From: Leuctra nigra
Lineage: Eukaryota > Arthropoda > Insecta > Plecoptera > Leuctridae
DNA length: 64,000 nucleotides
Reading direction: 5' to 3'
Assembly: GCA_934045905.1 (NCBI GenBank)
Contig: OW203763.1
Coordinates: forward strand, 16,870,948-16,934,947
Positions 20,061-31,736 of the stretch are shown one piece after another (position 1 is the first letter of the stretch; each line of letters begins with the position of its first letter). Under the pieces are notes generated by a model. It ran no database searches. It was not told where the DNA came from and saw nothing but the letters and a program-made list of their open reading frames with translations. A program made the translations under genes and the position numbers.

Positions 20061-20828
20061 TGAGCTTCATTATATCCGTTTCTCTGAGGTCAGAGGTAGG
20101 TATAAGAGCGGAAGGCCATATGTTTTGGATTTCTCAGTGCACACTTTTGGAATGGTAATCAAGCTCTATAAGTACATACCATTTGACTGATGTTAACAAA
20201 TACAGTTATATTGAAGTATAGGTACCCTTACACAATGGTCCATGTCACCATTGCAAATATGATTATTGATTGGATGAAGAATTCAGCTCAGAATTACTGG
20301 TTTTTGAGATCACTTTAAGAATCATTGAAATTGACTTCCGCCCATCTGCCTCTAAGGTACCTATCAGTATGCAATGTAAAAATTTAAGCATTGATGTTCT
20401 AAACATTATGAACAGTAACTTAACGTCGTTTACATGACTCAATACACACCACTCTTAGTAAATAAGAAACGAAGGAAAATTATTTCCCAAGAAAATATAT
20501 AATATAACAACTCCATCGACTTTGGTTTGATCATGTTCACGGCCTACGACGTTCAAAGCAAGAGAAAATAAGAAAAATGACGTTGGAAGTTTCTTGCCGA
20601 GATGACGTTTTTAATGTAATGTGCTGGTTTGGACCGTATAAGTATCTTATAATGAATTTATTATAATTAAAAAAGGATAAGGTGCTCGTCTTAGGTGAGT
20701 TTCGGTTATTAATTTATTCACAAAAGGCAGAAGATGTAATTTTAGACATGATGGCAATGAAACACCTCCATCTTTCTTAAAGTTTTCAATAAATACCGAT
20801 GTCAAGTCGGCGCGCGCAGCCGTTCCTG
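20061..20828. other. LYST intron, no feature
   Basis: AT-rich intron between the TIR element and the CA microsatellite. Nothing recognised. Confidence 0.4.
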
Positions 20829-20861
20829 ACACACACACACACACCCACACACACACACACA

Positions 20862-20939
<78 letters not shown>
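20829..20939. repeat. (CA)n microsatellite, ~110 bp
   Basis: An almost pure AC dinucleotide run with a few accc interruptions near its left end. All open frames here are artefacts of the repeat. Confidence 0.97.
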
Positions 20940-20943
<4 letters not shown>

Positions 20944-22903
20944 GACAGAACTGGGTAACTATAAGTAAGATAAACACATAATGAATGCTTTGTTAATAAC
21001 ATAAAATAATTTTTCGACAATGGAAATTATGCTCCATTGTTGTTTTATATTTTCTTCTTACTTAATGAATACAAATTGAAGCTACATTAAAAAAATAGCT
21101 AAATCAACACATAAATAAATTTTTATAATGGTAAGTGTATGATCAAACGTTATAGTAAGTAGAACAATGTACTAAATTGCCATCATATTTTTTCAATCAA
21201 ATAAAAAGTAGGTAGGTACACTCGGTACAAAAAAACTGATCAGTAAACAAATTTGAAGGACTGCTGGTCATGTTCCATAAAATAAAAAATCATTAATCAG
21301 ATCTTGTTATTATCGTTGAAATGTGAAGTCACTGCTAGAGTGAGACAAAGAAGATCGCTTGGACTGACTTCTGATGGTGCAATCTAACATTTTTCAGTCA
21401 ATCAGATTTATTGAACCATATTGAACGCTTAATTTTAGTTGTACCAAGTGTTATTGCTAATAAATTTATTAGCAAATCCAAGTGTGTTTCTACACAAAAG
21501 CCGGAGATTACCATTTCAATTAAAATTTCAATTGAGTAATTTTTCAATGGTTATTTCAAAAGAAAAGTTTATCATAAAAATTGGGTTTTTTCATAGACCA
21601 CACAGTTTCAAAAAAGGGATGAAACTCCCAATACGTAGAGGAATAAGTAATGTAAGGACTAAGTGGAATAAAGCAGGAATAATGTCTACGGTTACACTGT
21701 TATTAATTAACACTCTTTATTTCTACTAAATGCAAACGTGGAAATAAACAATGAGTGAGATGCGTGAAATTAATTTGAGATCCTCTATTAAAATGCACTA
21801 TTCCCAGCAAATCTACAAGTTTCATAATTATTTTAAAATACACAATCAAATAAGAAACAAACAGGCTATGCACAAGTGACAAAATATATCATTGAAATGG
21901 TTCATCTTACAAACTGTGATCCGATTTACAAATAAAATGAATGTGTTGGCAGCGAGTGCGATTGACAAATCAAGACTGATTGAAAGTCGGATTGAAGTGT
22001 CCTCACAACAGTACTTCCTCATATGGATGTATTTTCAAAGTTATTCTGTATTTCTTAGTTATGCTTGTGTGTGACATACCTGGTGTTAAACACTGGTACA
22101 CATTGTACTAGCTATAAATGAAATGTTTACAATTATGATTGCTAAACATCCTGTCAGACAACTGAAATAACTAAAATTAGTTCAATGTTATGGTTTTCTA
22201 AGTAATCAACAGGAAAATATCAAGAACGATCGACTTTTGAAAATGGCTGTGTATTCGTAATCTTTTTTGAACTGGGTCCCTTTCTTTGGAAAACAAATAC
22301 TTTATAAAATGTTTGGTTTCAACATGATTGTTATTAGCACACAATTATGCTTAGTCCTCATTTCAGCAGAAAATAACAAAAATGTGGGCAAAGAAAGCTA
22401 ACAAATGTATAGCAGCCAATCGAGGAACAAATATCTGTCGGAATTTACCCTTACTCACATATATTAATAATGTATTCATTCTGTGCTATACAGAGTGTTC
22501 AAACTAGACTGACTATTCACATAGCTGGCAACGTAAACCGTCACAGATATTTCGTAGGCAGTTCTTATTCCATCAATGTAGATACTCCAAGACGATTGGA
22601 GAGATTTCAAAAGTCTGATCCATAAAGATTCACATTTTTGAACTCTTATGGTAGGTATTGTAGTTTGTAAAATTTTAATAATAGAAAGATTTTTTAGACT
22701 CATTTACAATTATGCTACATTCTATTTTATTTTTTACTAAAAAAATCTAGATCCTCATTCTAGAAGAAATTCTAGACGATCGGGTCTGCTTGCTACATTA
22801 TAAATGTAATGAATCAAGCAATATTGATGTGTAGATCCTGGATCCATATTGTCAACCAGGTACCATTTTAGTTCATTTATCACCAACGTGCATCTTGTTT
22901 CAG
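20940..22903. other. LYST intron, AT-rich, no gene
   Basis: Nearly 2 kb of AT-rich intron. Short open frames are present but show no domain, and no paired TIRs were found. It ends with the polypyrimidine acceptor cttgtttcag at 22894-22903. Confidence 0.5.
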
Positions 22904-23044
22904 ACAACAACTTTGATCTTCCCGATCGCACTTTCCACTCGCTACACACAACTTGGCGTCTGGCCAGCTCCGATTCCACTACCGATGTGAAGGAAATGAT
23001 CCCAGAGTTCTTCTGTCTGCCAGAATTTCTCAAGAACAGTGAAG
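22904..23044 (+). CDS. LYST: LYST exon: BEACH domain
   Basis: Acceptor is at 22902-22903 and donor gtaatc at 23045. It completes an Asp codon and encodes NNFDLPDRTFHSLHTTWRLA, then SSDSTTDVKEMIPEFFCLPE and FLKNSE. DRxFHS and DVKELIPEFFYLPEFL are classic BEACH blocks. It ends after the first base of a Gly codon. Confidence 0.97.
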
Positions 23045-23219
23045 GTAATCACTTTTTATAAACAGGGATTCGACTACTCGGAGAGTCCTTACTATTCAAA
23101 AATTTACTTCGTTTCCTGTAAAAGTAATTCCATGACATGCGTCACTTCAATTTGGTATTCAGTCTGAAGCGTACCTGTCAAGATAAATGTTACAATCCGG
23201 CATTCTTATCTGCACTTAG

Positions 23220-23437
23220 GATTCAACTTTGGTGTGCGCCAGAATGGAGAGCGAGTGGACGATGTGCATCTGCCGCCATGGTGCAACAACAATGCTCGAC
23301 TGTTCGTCTTCGTGCATCGGCAGGCCTTGGAGGCATTACATGTGCGTGAACATCTGCCTCACTGGCTCGATCTTGTGTTCGGCTTCAAGCAGACGGGCAA
23401 GGCAGCTGTTGATGCCATCAACGTTTTCCATCCAGCG
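23220..23437 (+). CDS. LYST: LYST exon: BEACH domain, C-terminal half
   Basis: Acceptor tgcacttag and donor gtaagt at 23438. Encodes [20 protein letters not shown], the [20 protein letters not shown] helix, [20 protein letters not shown] and INVFHPA. WIDLIFGxKQxG and A-x-N-V-F are BEACH signatures; VRQNGERV with a long HRQALE helix is LYST-like. Confidence 0.97.
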
Positions 23438-23529
23438 GTAAGTAAGATAATTATGATGAGGTTTCACAGTGTCTTTAATATACATTAGATTATTATATAA
23501 AATTATGATTAATTAATAAATATTGCGAC

Positions 23530-24785
23530 CCTTCTTCCAACTACTGTCGGGTCAGGGGGTGGGATGATCCCACCAATGTTCTAGGGCACTTGTGATCTCA
23601 GCGCCGACTTGCCAAGTCCGACACTCCACACTTCTTCAATCTCTTCTTCCACTTCTTCAGCCTCCTCTCTTTACACCAGTTCCCTCCATCTCTCTCTGTC
23701 TTCCCACCACTTCTCTGTTGTAATTACTCCCCAGCACTCTCCTCTTTCTTCTGCTGCTGCCTCTATTCCGTTGATCCATTTAGTTCTAGGTCTTCCTGCC
23801 TTTCTTCTGCCACCCCTTGCTGCCCACTCTGCCTTTCTATATGGTATCCTCTCTTCTCCCATCCTCTTCATATGTCCGTACCATCTTAGCCTCTCTTTAG
23901 ACTCCACTTCTCAGTCCTTTCTAAGCTTTGCACTCCTCACCTTGTCCATCTTCGTCACCCCTGCCACACTTCTCAGGAACTTCATTTCCGCAGCCTGCAT
24001 TTTCATTTCTTCCTTCCCTCCCATTGGCCAAGTTACTGCTGCATATGTTAAGATTGATACAAAGTAGGTTTTGTGCAGTAATATCTTACAATCTTACACC
24101 TGTGGCACATCTTCATTCCATAGTATCTTCCTTACACTCTGGTAAAAAACACTTCTGCTGCTCTCACCCTCCTCTCGATCTCCTTGTCCACCTTTCCATC
24201 CTTTGCCAATACACTGGCTAGATATTTAAACTCGTCTTTTTCTGTCAGTTCCTCTCCTCGCATCTGCATCCGGCACCGTGTCTTCTGTTGCCTTTCCATA
24301 TCCATAGTTTTGCTTTTTTCTCTACTGATTTCTAGTCCATATTTTGCTGTCACTTCTTCCCTCCTGTTGAGTTTCTCTTGCAACACTTCCTCGGTCTCTC
24401 CCCACACAAGAACATCGTCTGCATATATGAGTGTACGGGGTGTCCTCTTGGTCATCTGGCTCGACCTCTCTCAGCAACTCATCCATTACCTACTACTGTA
24501 AATTATGTTGGTGACAATACACTCCCTTGCTTCAGTCCCTCCCTCACTTCAAACCAGTCCGTTTTTCTCACTCCCGTCTGCACGCAACTACTCTTTTTCT
24601 TATACATACTTTGAATTCTTTGTATCACTCCACTGTCCACACCCTTCTTCTCTGGGCACTGCCACACTTCTTCTCTTGGCATTCTGTCGTACGCCTTTAC
24701 CAGGTCCAGAAATATCATTCTCATCCCGCTCCCTTTCTCCCATCGGTCTTCCATGATCTGTCTCACTGCAAAGATGAGGTCAGTT
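23530..24785 (-). pseudogene. RTE-like non-LTR retrotransposon remnant, reverse transcriptase part
   Basis: Minus strand, 5' part missing. Order: MIFLDLVKAYDRMPREEVW, then WFEVREGLKQGSVLSPT (24766-24503); LIYADDVLVWGETEEVLQ, LEISREKSKTM and EFKYLASVLAKDGKV (24455-24132); RLRWYGHMKRMGEERIPYR, RRKAGRPRTKWINGIE and WWEDRERWRELV (23907-23671). An acidic tail and a 3' UTR with tgggatcatcccacc follow. Frameshifts separate the blocks. It is the same family style as the split remnant at 849-982/4759-4990 and supplies the unbroken comparison that dates the macrodomain LINE as a later insertion. Confidence 0.85.
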
Positions 24786-24835
24786 GTTGTATAAAATTAT
24801 GATTAATAAAAATTATGATTATTAATATATAAATA

Positions 24836-25777
24836 CGAGGTCTGTTCAAAAAGTATCCGACTTTATTTTTTTTTCTCTGAAACCAGTTGGGTGTGATCGT
24901 TCATAGTTGGCTATGTTTGGTAGTCAACCTTACTGGGCATGCGTGATTATTGTCAGGCTTGCCTGATAAGTCAGGCGATGTCAGGAAGCCGGTGAGCATG
25001 GTCACCTTACATACGCTCGTCGAATTTTCAAATTTCCAATTCCACTTTATGCACGATTACGTAATCCGGCTCCATCAGCTTGGGAACCACCAGAAATCAT
25101 TACGAGCTCTGTCTGTAGACCAGGGTGCCTATCTGACCCCGTAGTTAGCCTGAACTGTTTGACCAGAGGGTAAGAAGGCACCAGAGATTTGTGGAAGCAG
25201 TGGCCAGTTGTGTGACAGTCACCACAGGTCGGGTCTCTTGCGCCGAACTGCAGCATGAAGAAAACGGATAACTTCTTGAAAGGACTTTTAGAAGTCTATC
25301 AGATAATCAATGATCATCATCCATGATCAATGATCATCATCCGTCATCAATTGGTTAATAATTTGCCGATCTTGTTGTGTTGGCTGCCGATCAGAACGCT
25401 GTTGGTCATTGTCAACCAAATTACGGCCATCTTTAAAGTGGGTAAACCATTATTTAATTTTTGTAACCACCATAGCATCTTTGCCGAAAGTCTGCTTAAT
25501 CCTAGAAATTGTTTCACAAAGCTTATGACAAAATTTAAGGCTCTAACGCTGATCATATTGTTCCGTCACCGCAGATGTAAATATGAAAATGCGCCGAGCG
25601 TATGTAAGGTGACCATGCTCACCGGTAGCCTGACGGCGCATGACTTATCAGGCAAGGCTGAAAAAAATATCACAAGCCCAGTAAGGTTGACCACCAATCT
25701 TGGCCCACTATGAACTCTTAAACCCAACTGGTTTCAGAGAAAAAAAATATGGTCGGATACTTTTTGAACAGACCTCG
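24836..25777 (-). mobile_element. mariner-type element with ~185-bp inverted repeats, decayed
   Basis: TA dinucleotides flank both ends (24834-24835, 25778-25779). The terminal repeat starts cgaggtctgttcaaaaagta and, unusually for mariner, the inverted similarity continues for about 185 bp on each side (through ggtgagcatggtcaccttac). The minus-strand interior has the transposase N-terminal block TFGKDAMVV-x-FTHFKDGRNLV, then after breaks LHAAVRRKRPDLW and RNDFWWFPKLME-like words, as in mariner transposases. It is far too short and broken to be active. Confidence 0.85.
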
Positions 25778-25864
25778 TACAATTGAGTTGAAGGCTCTGA
25801 TGCATGAAGTGCTAAGTAAGCTACATATGTAGTTTGAAACAGAAGTTTATGTTTTGGATGACAC

Positions 25865-26215
25865 TAATGGTGTGTTCACAGTCCGCGTTGCTTGCTGCCC
25901 GCAATGCGTATTGACCAATCAGGAGCCAAGGTCACCTGTGTCGCAGCGACACGGCGACGCGGCACAAAAGATGGACATAGTTCAGCTTTTTCGGTTGCGG
26001 CTAGAGATTATAACTGCTGTGATCGCCGATATGTCTTGCTTTCTTGTATTTAACAAGCAATACACCACTAGAAGAGTATTTATATAAACATTTGGACATA
26101 TTAATGTAGTGCAAATGATTTATTTTCTCTTCTTTAAAATTTAACCTTGAAACGATTCTGTGCATGTTGCTTCTAGCAGCAACCGTTGCTCTGGCGGACT
26201 GTAAATGCACCTTAA
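25865..26215. mobile_element. MITE with imperfect cacagtccgc-type ends
   Basis: taatggtgtgttcacagtcc at 25865 is matched imperfectly by the complement of ggactgtaaatgcaccttaa at 26196-26215. The style (TTAAGGTGCATTTACAGTCC) resembles common insect MITEs. Interior non-coding. Boundaries approximate. Confidence 0.5.
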
Positions 26216-26259
26216 GAAACACTGGTATCAAATACTGCCCAGCAGAATAACAGGATATA

Positions 26260-26558
26260 CGAGGGGGTACCCAAAAGTAACCGGAATTTCAACGTGGCGT
26301 TCAAAATTTAAAAAGTAAAGAGTTTTCCTTCATGGTATCACGAGCCTATGGTGTTGTGAGTCAAACTGGCAGGTTTCAGCCCTCTATGTTGACCGAGATG
26401 TTTTTTATGCCATTTTTGGTACACGTCTCAACACGAACTTGGCGATTTTTTATTCGATTCACAACACCATAGGCTCGGTATGCCCTGATGCTAAACTCTT
26501 TACTTTTTATATTTTGAGCACCGCGTTCAAATTCCGGTTACTTTTGGGTACCCCCTCG
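26260..26558. mobile_element. mariner-type MITE (GAGGGGGTACCCAAAAGTAAC ends)
   Basis: A TA duplication flanks cgagggggtacccaaaagta (from 26260) and its complement ending at 26558. The inner similarity extends further, through the aagtaaagagttt word and the cctatggtgttgtga word on each side. 299 bp, non-coding. Confidence 0.85.
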
Positions 26559-26741
26559 TATACAGCGGTGTTTTGAAATGAATTAATAATAATAAATGTT
26601 TAAAATATGAAATTGCATTTTATCTGCTGGGTATGCAGAATGTCAGATAATTTTCTTACCATTGAGGTTGTTATTCAAGCTATTTGCCATAGATTGAATT
26701 TTGTTGATATTTTTGTTGATGTGAATGTGGTGGATCTGCAG

Positions 26742-26903
26742 ACATACTCCGGTTTCGATGTAGAAGCCATAGTGGATCCATTGGAGCGCTTGGCTTGGGA
26801 GACCATGGTCAAGACGTATGGCCAAACACCAAGGCAGTTGCTTCGAGTTCCTCATCCGATGGTGGTCCAAGCACTTGCCTCACACACTGTCAAATCGTCA
26901 GTG
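26742..26903 (+). CDS. LYST: LYST exon: end of BEACH domain
   Basis: 54 codons, phase 0 at both ends; acceptor ggatctgcag, donor gtcagt at 26904. Encodes TYSGFDVEAIVDPLERLAWE, MVKTYGQTPRQLLRVPHPMV and QALASHTVKSSV. The DPxxRxALExMIKTYGQTPRQLF pattern is the BEACH C-terminal helix of LYST. Confidence 0.95.
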
Positions 26904-27151
26904 GTCAGTACACTTTTCATTGATTTGCAATTTGCATATATTTCCTAGTAATCTATTAGTATTTTCCTTTCCTTATAAAAAATTGTAAATTAATCTAATT
27001 CTTGTAAAAATAAATTACTAAAGTTACAAAATAATCGGATTATAAATACTACAAAAAATTCATTGTAATAGTGCTTTAGTACTTAGTAGCCAGTAGCCAA
27101 CAATTATACCTACCTATTTCTAAATTGGAACAAATCAATTGACAGTGTATA

Positions 27152-27985
27152 CCGGGTGGCGCAAAAAAAATCACCCTGATTGAGAGGTCACTGAGTATCT
27201 AAACTATTGAAGATAGGATTCTGAAATTTGTACAATATTAGAAAACATACCAAAATTTAATATGTGCAAGTTTCAAAAACATTACTATTGTAGGAAAAAA
27301 GTTACAGCTGCTCAAATTTGGTTGTCAAAAAATTGATTATACGGAGCTCAAATACCGCACGTCCAGAAAACTTCCAATGGCCGAGACGCTGTTTCTTCAA
27401 AACTACGAATGATATCAAGCTGAAAATTTCAAATTATATTGAAAATAGATTAAGATCGATTGTGTAAAAATTTCAATCAATATCAATATATGGAACGAAA
27501 GTTATTGAATCTTGAAGTTGAGCTTGAAAACAGAATAGTTGGAAAAAATTAACTTTTATAACGTGTGTAATAAAAGTTTAGAAATAATTTACATATTCTG
27601 ATTTTACCCTCAACTTCAAGATTCCGTAAATTTCGTTCTATTCATTCAATTTGATTGTAATTTTTACACAATCGATCTTAATATATTTTCAATATAATTT
27701 GAAATTTTCAGCTTGATATCGTACGTAGTTTTGATGAAACAGCGTCCCGGCCATTGTAAGTTTTCTGGATGCGCGCTATTTGAGCTCCGTATAATCAATT
27801 TTTTGACAACCAAATTTGAACAGCTGTAACTTTTTTACTACAATAGTAAGGCTTTTGAAACTTGCACTTATTAAATTTTGGTTTGTTATTGTTTTCTAAT
27901 ATGTGTACAAATTTCAGAATCCTATCTAAAATAGTTTCGATATAGTGACTTCTCAATCAGGGTGATAATTTTTTGCGCCACCCGG
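27152..27985. mobile_element. Long palindromic fold-back element, copy 1
   Basis: TA sites flank ends ccgggtggcgcaaaaaaaat and its complement (ttttttgcgccacccgg). The whole 834 bp is a giant imperfect palindrome: the left-half words ttggttgtcaaaaaattgat, tacggagctcaaata, agatcgattgtgtaaaaatt recur inverted in the right half around a centre near 27570. There is no transposase. Same family as 29815-30652 and 37123-37390. Confidence 0.9.
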
Positions 27986-28087
27986 TATTATTTCTAAATA
28001 CTACCTACTTAGTTTATGAAAACTGCCTCTTAGCCACATGGCCCATTCTGCTGCATTTGATCTAACTATGCATGTGTGTGTTCTTAG

Positions 28088-28274
28088 AAAGAGGTGATGC
28101 CAGGTGTGAAGGGTTTGATGTGGGGCTGCTATCTGGGTTCGCCAGCTGAGAATGAGCCTGTCGTGGCTTGGAAACACAATCATCGCACACCGATTGCAAG
28201 CTTCACGCCACTCGCCACGGGCGAAGTGTTCGGCCTTCCTACGTGCTCGTCACTTCTTGTCGCATACAATAAGA
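28088..28274 (+). CDS. LYST: LYST exon: linker to WD40 propeller
   Basis: Acceptor tgttcttag, donor gtgagg at 28275. Encodes KEVMPGVKGLMWGCYLGSPA, PVVAWKHNHRTPIASFTPLA and EVFGLPTCSSLLVAYNK. This matches the LYST segment WIKGLKWGEYVGSP between BEACH and WD40. The next exon is phase 1 and completes a Ser codon. Confidence 0.93.
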
Positions 28275-28664
28275 GTGAGGCAGTCTTTTCTCTCAACGTA
28301 GTAGACTAGAAAAGTGGTTGTTAAATTCATTGTATACAGGTCCTAAAATGATTAATTTTGGAATGGTTCTATATTCACCTAGAGTAATGACAGAAAAAAA
28401 TTTACATCAGTTATAAAATTATCAAATCAATCTACATAGGTAAACATATTCCTATCTCTCATTTTCTTGTAAAGAACAATAGTTACACTAAGGTGCATAT
28501 GAAACATTAAATCTGCGGCACTAATCGACCAATTAAAAATATGAATATCTTGTTAAAATTCTCCTTTTTTACAAAGAATATGATTCTAGATTCACCATTA
28601 ATTTGGAAGATAATTCAAATGTAGGGAGTGTATCTTCGTTCTGAAAGTATGTAGGGTCTTCTAA

Positions 28665-29094
28665 CCTACGAACACCACACTTTACAGGGATTGGAAACCG
28701 TCTGCGTATAGTGACGTCAGTCCCATAAGAGTAAGACCAATGCAAAATGATGGCGGCCCAGGGTCTGGTCCGTCGATTTGCTCCGACTTACTTCCTGCTC
28801 CGTCTAACTTCCGGGCGGTGACCCGCGAAATTTAAAAAAATTACGCTTTTGGAGTGTTTAAATTTGATTCACACAATTGCCGCCAGGTTTTAAAGAGCTT
28901 CTCAAACTTGCCGCTGCTAGTGATGATAGCGCACTGTCGAATATTTGAATTTTTTTTCTGGCGGGAGATAAAGACATGTGTCACGTGAGCGACATCACAG
29001 CCGCTTGTTCTATGCTTGTTGTGTTCAAGGGGACCAAACCCATGGCCAGCTAGTCAGACAGTTTCCAATCCCTGTAAAGTGTGGTGATCGTAGT
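28665..29094. mobile_element. MITE with ~33-bp inverted repeats
   Basis: The end sequence cacactttacagggattgga (left arm 28674-28697 region) is mirrored by tccaatccctgtaaagtgtg (right arm). Outer words cctacgaacac and gtgatcgtag extend the match. Interior GC-rich, non-coding. Target duplication uncertain. Confidence 0.75.
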
Positions 29095-29199
29095 TCTAAC
29101 ACATTAAAATCCATTCCCTTCCTTGTATGTAGCAAATGTGCTAGTGCTCATGGCAATTACTATCTGTATCTGAATGGATTATTATTCTGTTCTTCACAG

Positions 29200-29336
29200 G
29201 CATGATTTACTCGAACGTCGTGTCGGTAGCAAGTGCTGCTCAGGTCTCGTGGGCTCACGCGGACTCTGCAATACGCATTAAGATGAAGAAAGACCAAATA
29301 CCCTGGCCTATCATTAAAGTGTCAGCGTTAGATCCA
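29200..29336 (+). CDS. LYST: LYST exon: WD40 region
   Basis: Acceptor tgttcttcacag, donor gtaagc at 29337. Encodes MIYSNVVSVASAAQVSWAHA, then DSAIRIKMKKDQIPWPIIKV and SALDP. The counterpart in vertebrate LYST is the ILSWGYADNILRLKSKQ segment opening the WD40 propeller. Phase enters at 1 and leaves at 0. Confidence 0.9.
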
Positions 29337-29382
29337 GTAAGCAAGAACATTGTATATTATAATTTGTAAATATCAGTATGTA

Positions 29383-29592
29383 CACTCCTGGACACTGAAA
29401 TTGGCCTGCGGTCAATGTTCAAGTGGCACTACGGCTAGTATTTATTTATTTATTAAAAGTAATTTTTCGGTCCTAAGCTCACACTAACCATCCGGTCTTT
29501 GTGCCAAAAAATTACATTAAAATAAATGTTAAATACTAGCTGTAGTGGCACTTAAATATTGACCGTGGGCCAATTTCAGTATCCAGGACATG
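29383..29592. mobile_element. MITE with ~60-bp inverted repeats, TA target
   Basis: TA (29381-29382, 29593-29594) flanks inverted repeats containing ctgaaattggcc and agtggcactac words, mirrored as gtagtggcact and ggccaatttcag. About 210 bp, non-coding. Confidence 0.75.
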
Positions 29593-29814
29593 TAGACTTG
29601 ATAAATTAAGATACCTCACAAAGTCAGTGTAAAATATTGGCAGAATAAAACAATAGATCAAGAGTGATTACAGTTTGATATTTTGTAAAAATTGTTTCAA
29701 TGAGCAGAATCTCAAAGTATTAGTATTCTCAATAAGTCTTAGAATAGCATAAGAACCTGGAAGGTTTTTTATTCTGTGAACCATCTATTTATTGGCTCGA
29801 GTAGTATGTCTATA

Positions 29815-30652
29815 CCGGGTGGCCCAAAAAAAACGTCCAACGGGCGAGACATCACTCTGACAAAACTACTGCACATATCGGGCTGAAAATTACACCAATT
29901 ATACAAAACATACTAAGGTCTAATATGTGAAAGTTATAAGACCATAACTTATATAGGAAAAAAGTTACAGATGATGTAATTTCGTTGTCGAAAAATCGAT
30001 TAAACGGAGCTCAAAAATCATGCGTCCAGAAAATGCCCAATGGGCGGGACGCTGTTTACTCAAAACTGCTGAAGATATCAAGCTGAAAATTTCATATATT
30101 ATTCAAAATATATTACTATCGATTGTGTAAAAATTTCCATTCATTTGAATAAATGTAACGAAAGTTATGTTATCTAGAACTTGAGCTTAAAAAGCAGAAT
30201 ACACGAAAGATAATTTCTCAAGTTTTATTTCACATGTTAATTTTAGAAGTGAAATTATCTCCAGTATTTTCTGTTTTTAAGCTCAAATTCAATATACCAT
30301 AATTTTCGTACCACTGATTCAAATGTATTGAAATTTGTATACAATATATAACCATATGTTTTGAATAACATTTGACATTTTCAGCCAGATATCATCAGTA
30401 ATTTTTAAAATAATGGTGACCATGCCATTGGACGTTTTCTGAATGCGCGCTCTTCGAGATCCGTATAATCGATTTTTCGACAACCAAATTCGAACAGCTG
30501 TAACTTTTTTCCTACAAAAGAAATGTTTTTGCAACTTTCACACATCAAACATTAGTATGTTAATTATAAAATTTGAAATTTTCGGACTAATATCTGCAGT
30601 AGTTTCTTCACAGCGTTGTCTCGCCCATTGGACGTTTTTTGGGGCCACCCGG
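29815..30652. mobile_element. Long palindromic fold-back element, copy 2
   Basis: TA sites flank ccgggtggcccaaaaaaaac (from 29815) and its complement ending 30652. Arms of roughly 400 bp read inverted around a centre near 30230 and share words with copy 1 (gagctcaaa, atcgattgtgtaaaaatt, atatcaagctgaaaatt). It ends only 46 bp before the next LYST exon, so it lies close to that acceptor. Confidence 0.9.
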
Positions 30653-30698
30653 TATATTTCATACATTCAGCGATACATCTTCCTATTCGTTTTGTTAG

Positions 30699-30937
30699 GT
30701 GTGCGTGTGCAGTACTACTCCGGAATGCAACCAGCTGTGGCTGGGCCATCTGTCTGGCAAGATCGCAGTGTACCAATACCGTCTGGAGCCAACTCGAACT
30801 TGGATCGACTTGGAGTCAGAGTCCGTGACTCTTCACGGACACACAGACTCGGTGGTCAGTCTGAGCCTTTGTCGGGAGTTCAGCATCGCGGTCAGCGGCA
30901 GTCTCGACAACACGGCCATCATCTGGGATCTCAACAA
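30699..30937 (+). CDS. LYST: LYST exon: WD40 repeats
   Basis: Acceptor ttttgttag, donor gtaagt at 30938. Encodes VCVCSTTPECNQLWLGHLSG, KIAVYQYRLEPTRTWIDLES and VTLHGHTDSVVSLSLCREFS, then VSGSLDNTAIIWDLN. GH-x-D-x-V-x-SL, SGSLD and IIWDLN are WD40 blade motifs and match LYST blades. It is the correct frame although a longer competing frame overlaps it. Confidence 0.96.
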
Positions 30938-31499
30938 GTAAGTCGGATAGAATTATTGAATAAAGCTCTTCATTTGTAACAGCACTTACTTGTCAAACAT
31001 TACGTTAACATTTTAACATTAACATTTTAATGAATCAAAAGTAAATGTTTTGTATACATTTACTATTTAGTCATTAATTATTTCTTCAGGTAGGAGAGTG
31101 GTTTTTTGTGAGTTTCCGTACTTGGTCTGTAAGTTTTCACGAAATCCAAAACTGTCTACATTTAAGAACTACCTAATTGTAGGGACTAAGACAGTTTCAT
31201 GCTCTTGAGAAACCTATCTTAGAATAATTTACAATTTTTTCAGTATAAAAGATTACTTGACACTTTGAAATGCAGTGTTTGCCTTATAGATATGGATTCC
31301 TTGATTCATATTTAGGGGTTTTAATTTGTTTAGATAATAACCCAGACCTAAATTTTTAAAATCTTTAACATAACTTTCAATTTGCTACTAGTGATAAAAA
31401 TTCTACCAGACTAAAACCAGATTAAAATGTTGCTTTAGAAGCTCCTAGCAATAATAAACTTCTCTTTCCCATGCTGGAATTTTTTTCATCTGCCTACAG
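30938..31499. other. LYST intron, no feature
   Basis: AT-rich intron ending with acceptor tctgcctacag. No element recognised. Confidence 0.5.
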
Positions 31500-31736
31500 A
31501 CTGTGCTACGTGCGCAGCATTCAAGTGGGGTCGCCAGTGACACGAGTCGCAATCAGTCCGACGCTGGGCGACATCGCGACAGTGTCCAACATGTCCTTGC
31601 ACTATCACACAATCAACGCAGCACCAATAGGCGTGATCACCACTGTCGGTACCATCACGTCCGTTTGTTTCTCCACGGCACCCGAGGGAACCAGTGTCAA
31701 CGTCATTGCAGCTGGACTCTCCAATGGAAAGATCCG
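31500..31736 (+). CDS. LYST: LYST exon: WD40 repeats
   Basis: Encodes (K)LCYVRSIQVGSPVTRVAIS, then LGDIATVSNMSLHYHTINAA, ITSVCFSTAPEGTSVNVIAA and GLSNGKI(R). LCYV-x-S after WDLN, GDIATV, and PEGxSVNVIAxGLxNG are matched nearly word for word in vertebrate LYST, which settles the subfamily. Donor gtaagt at 31737. Confidence 0.97.

Noticed and set aside
20647..21020. Open frames of repeated Cys-Val or His-Thr
   Set aside because: Translation of the CA microsatellite only.
21439..21729. 96-residue open frame in the long LYST intron
   Set aside because: Low-complexity hydrophobic/basic composition, no domain, no splice or regulatory context.
23609..24802. Long plus-strand open frames rich in Ser/Leu/Pro
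   Set aside because: They are reverse-strand shadows of the RTE-like reverse transcriptase coded on minus.
30443..30979. 178-residue plus-strand frame spanning a LYST exon
   Set aside because: Wrong frame: it crosses the end of a palindromic MITE and the acceptor at 30697-30698; the WD40 motifs are in the other frame.
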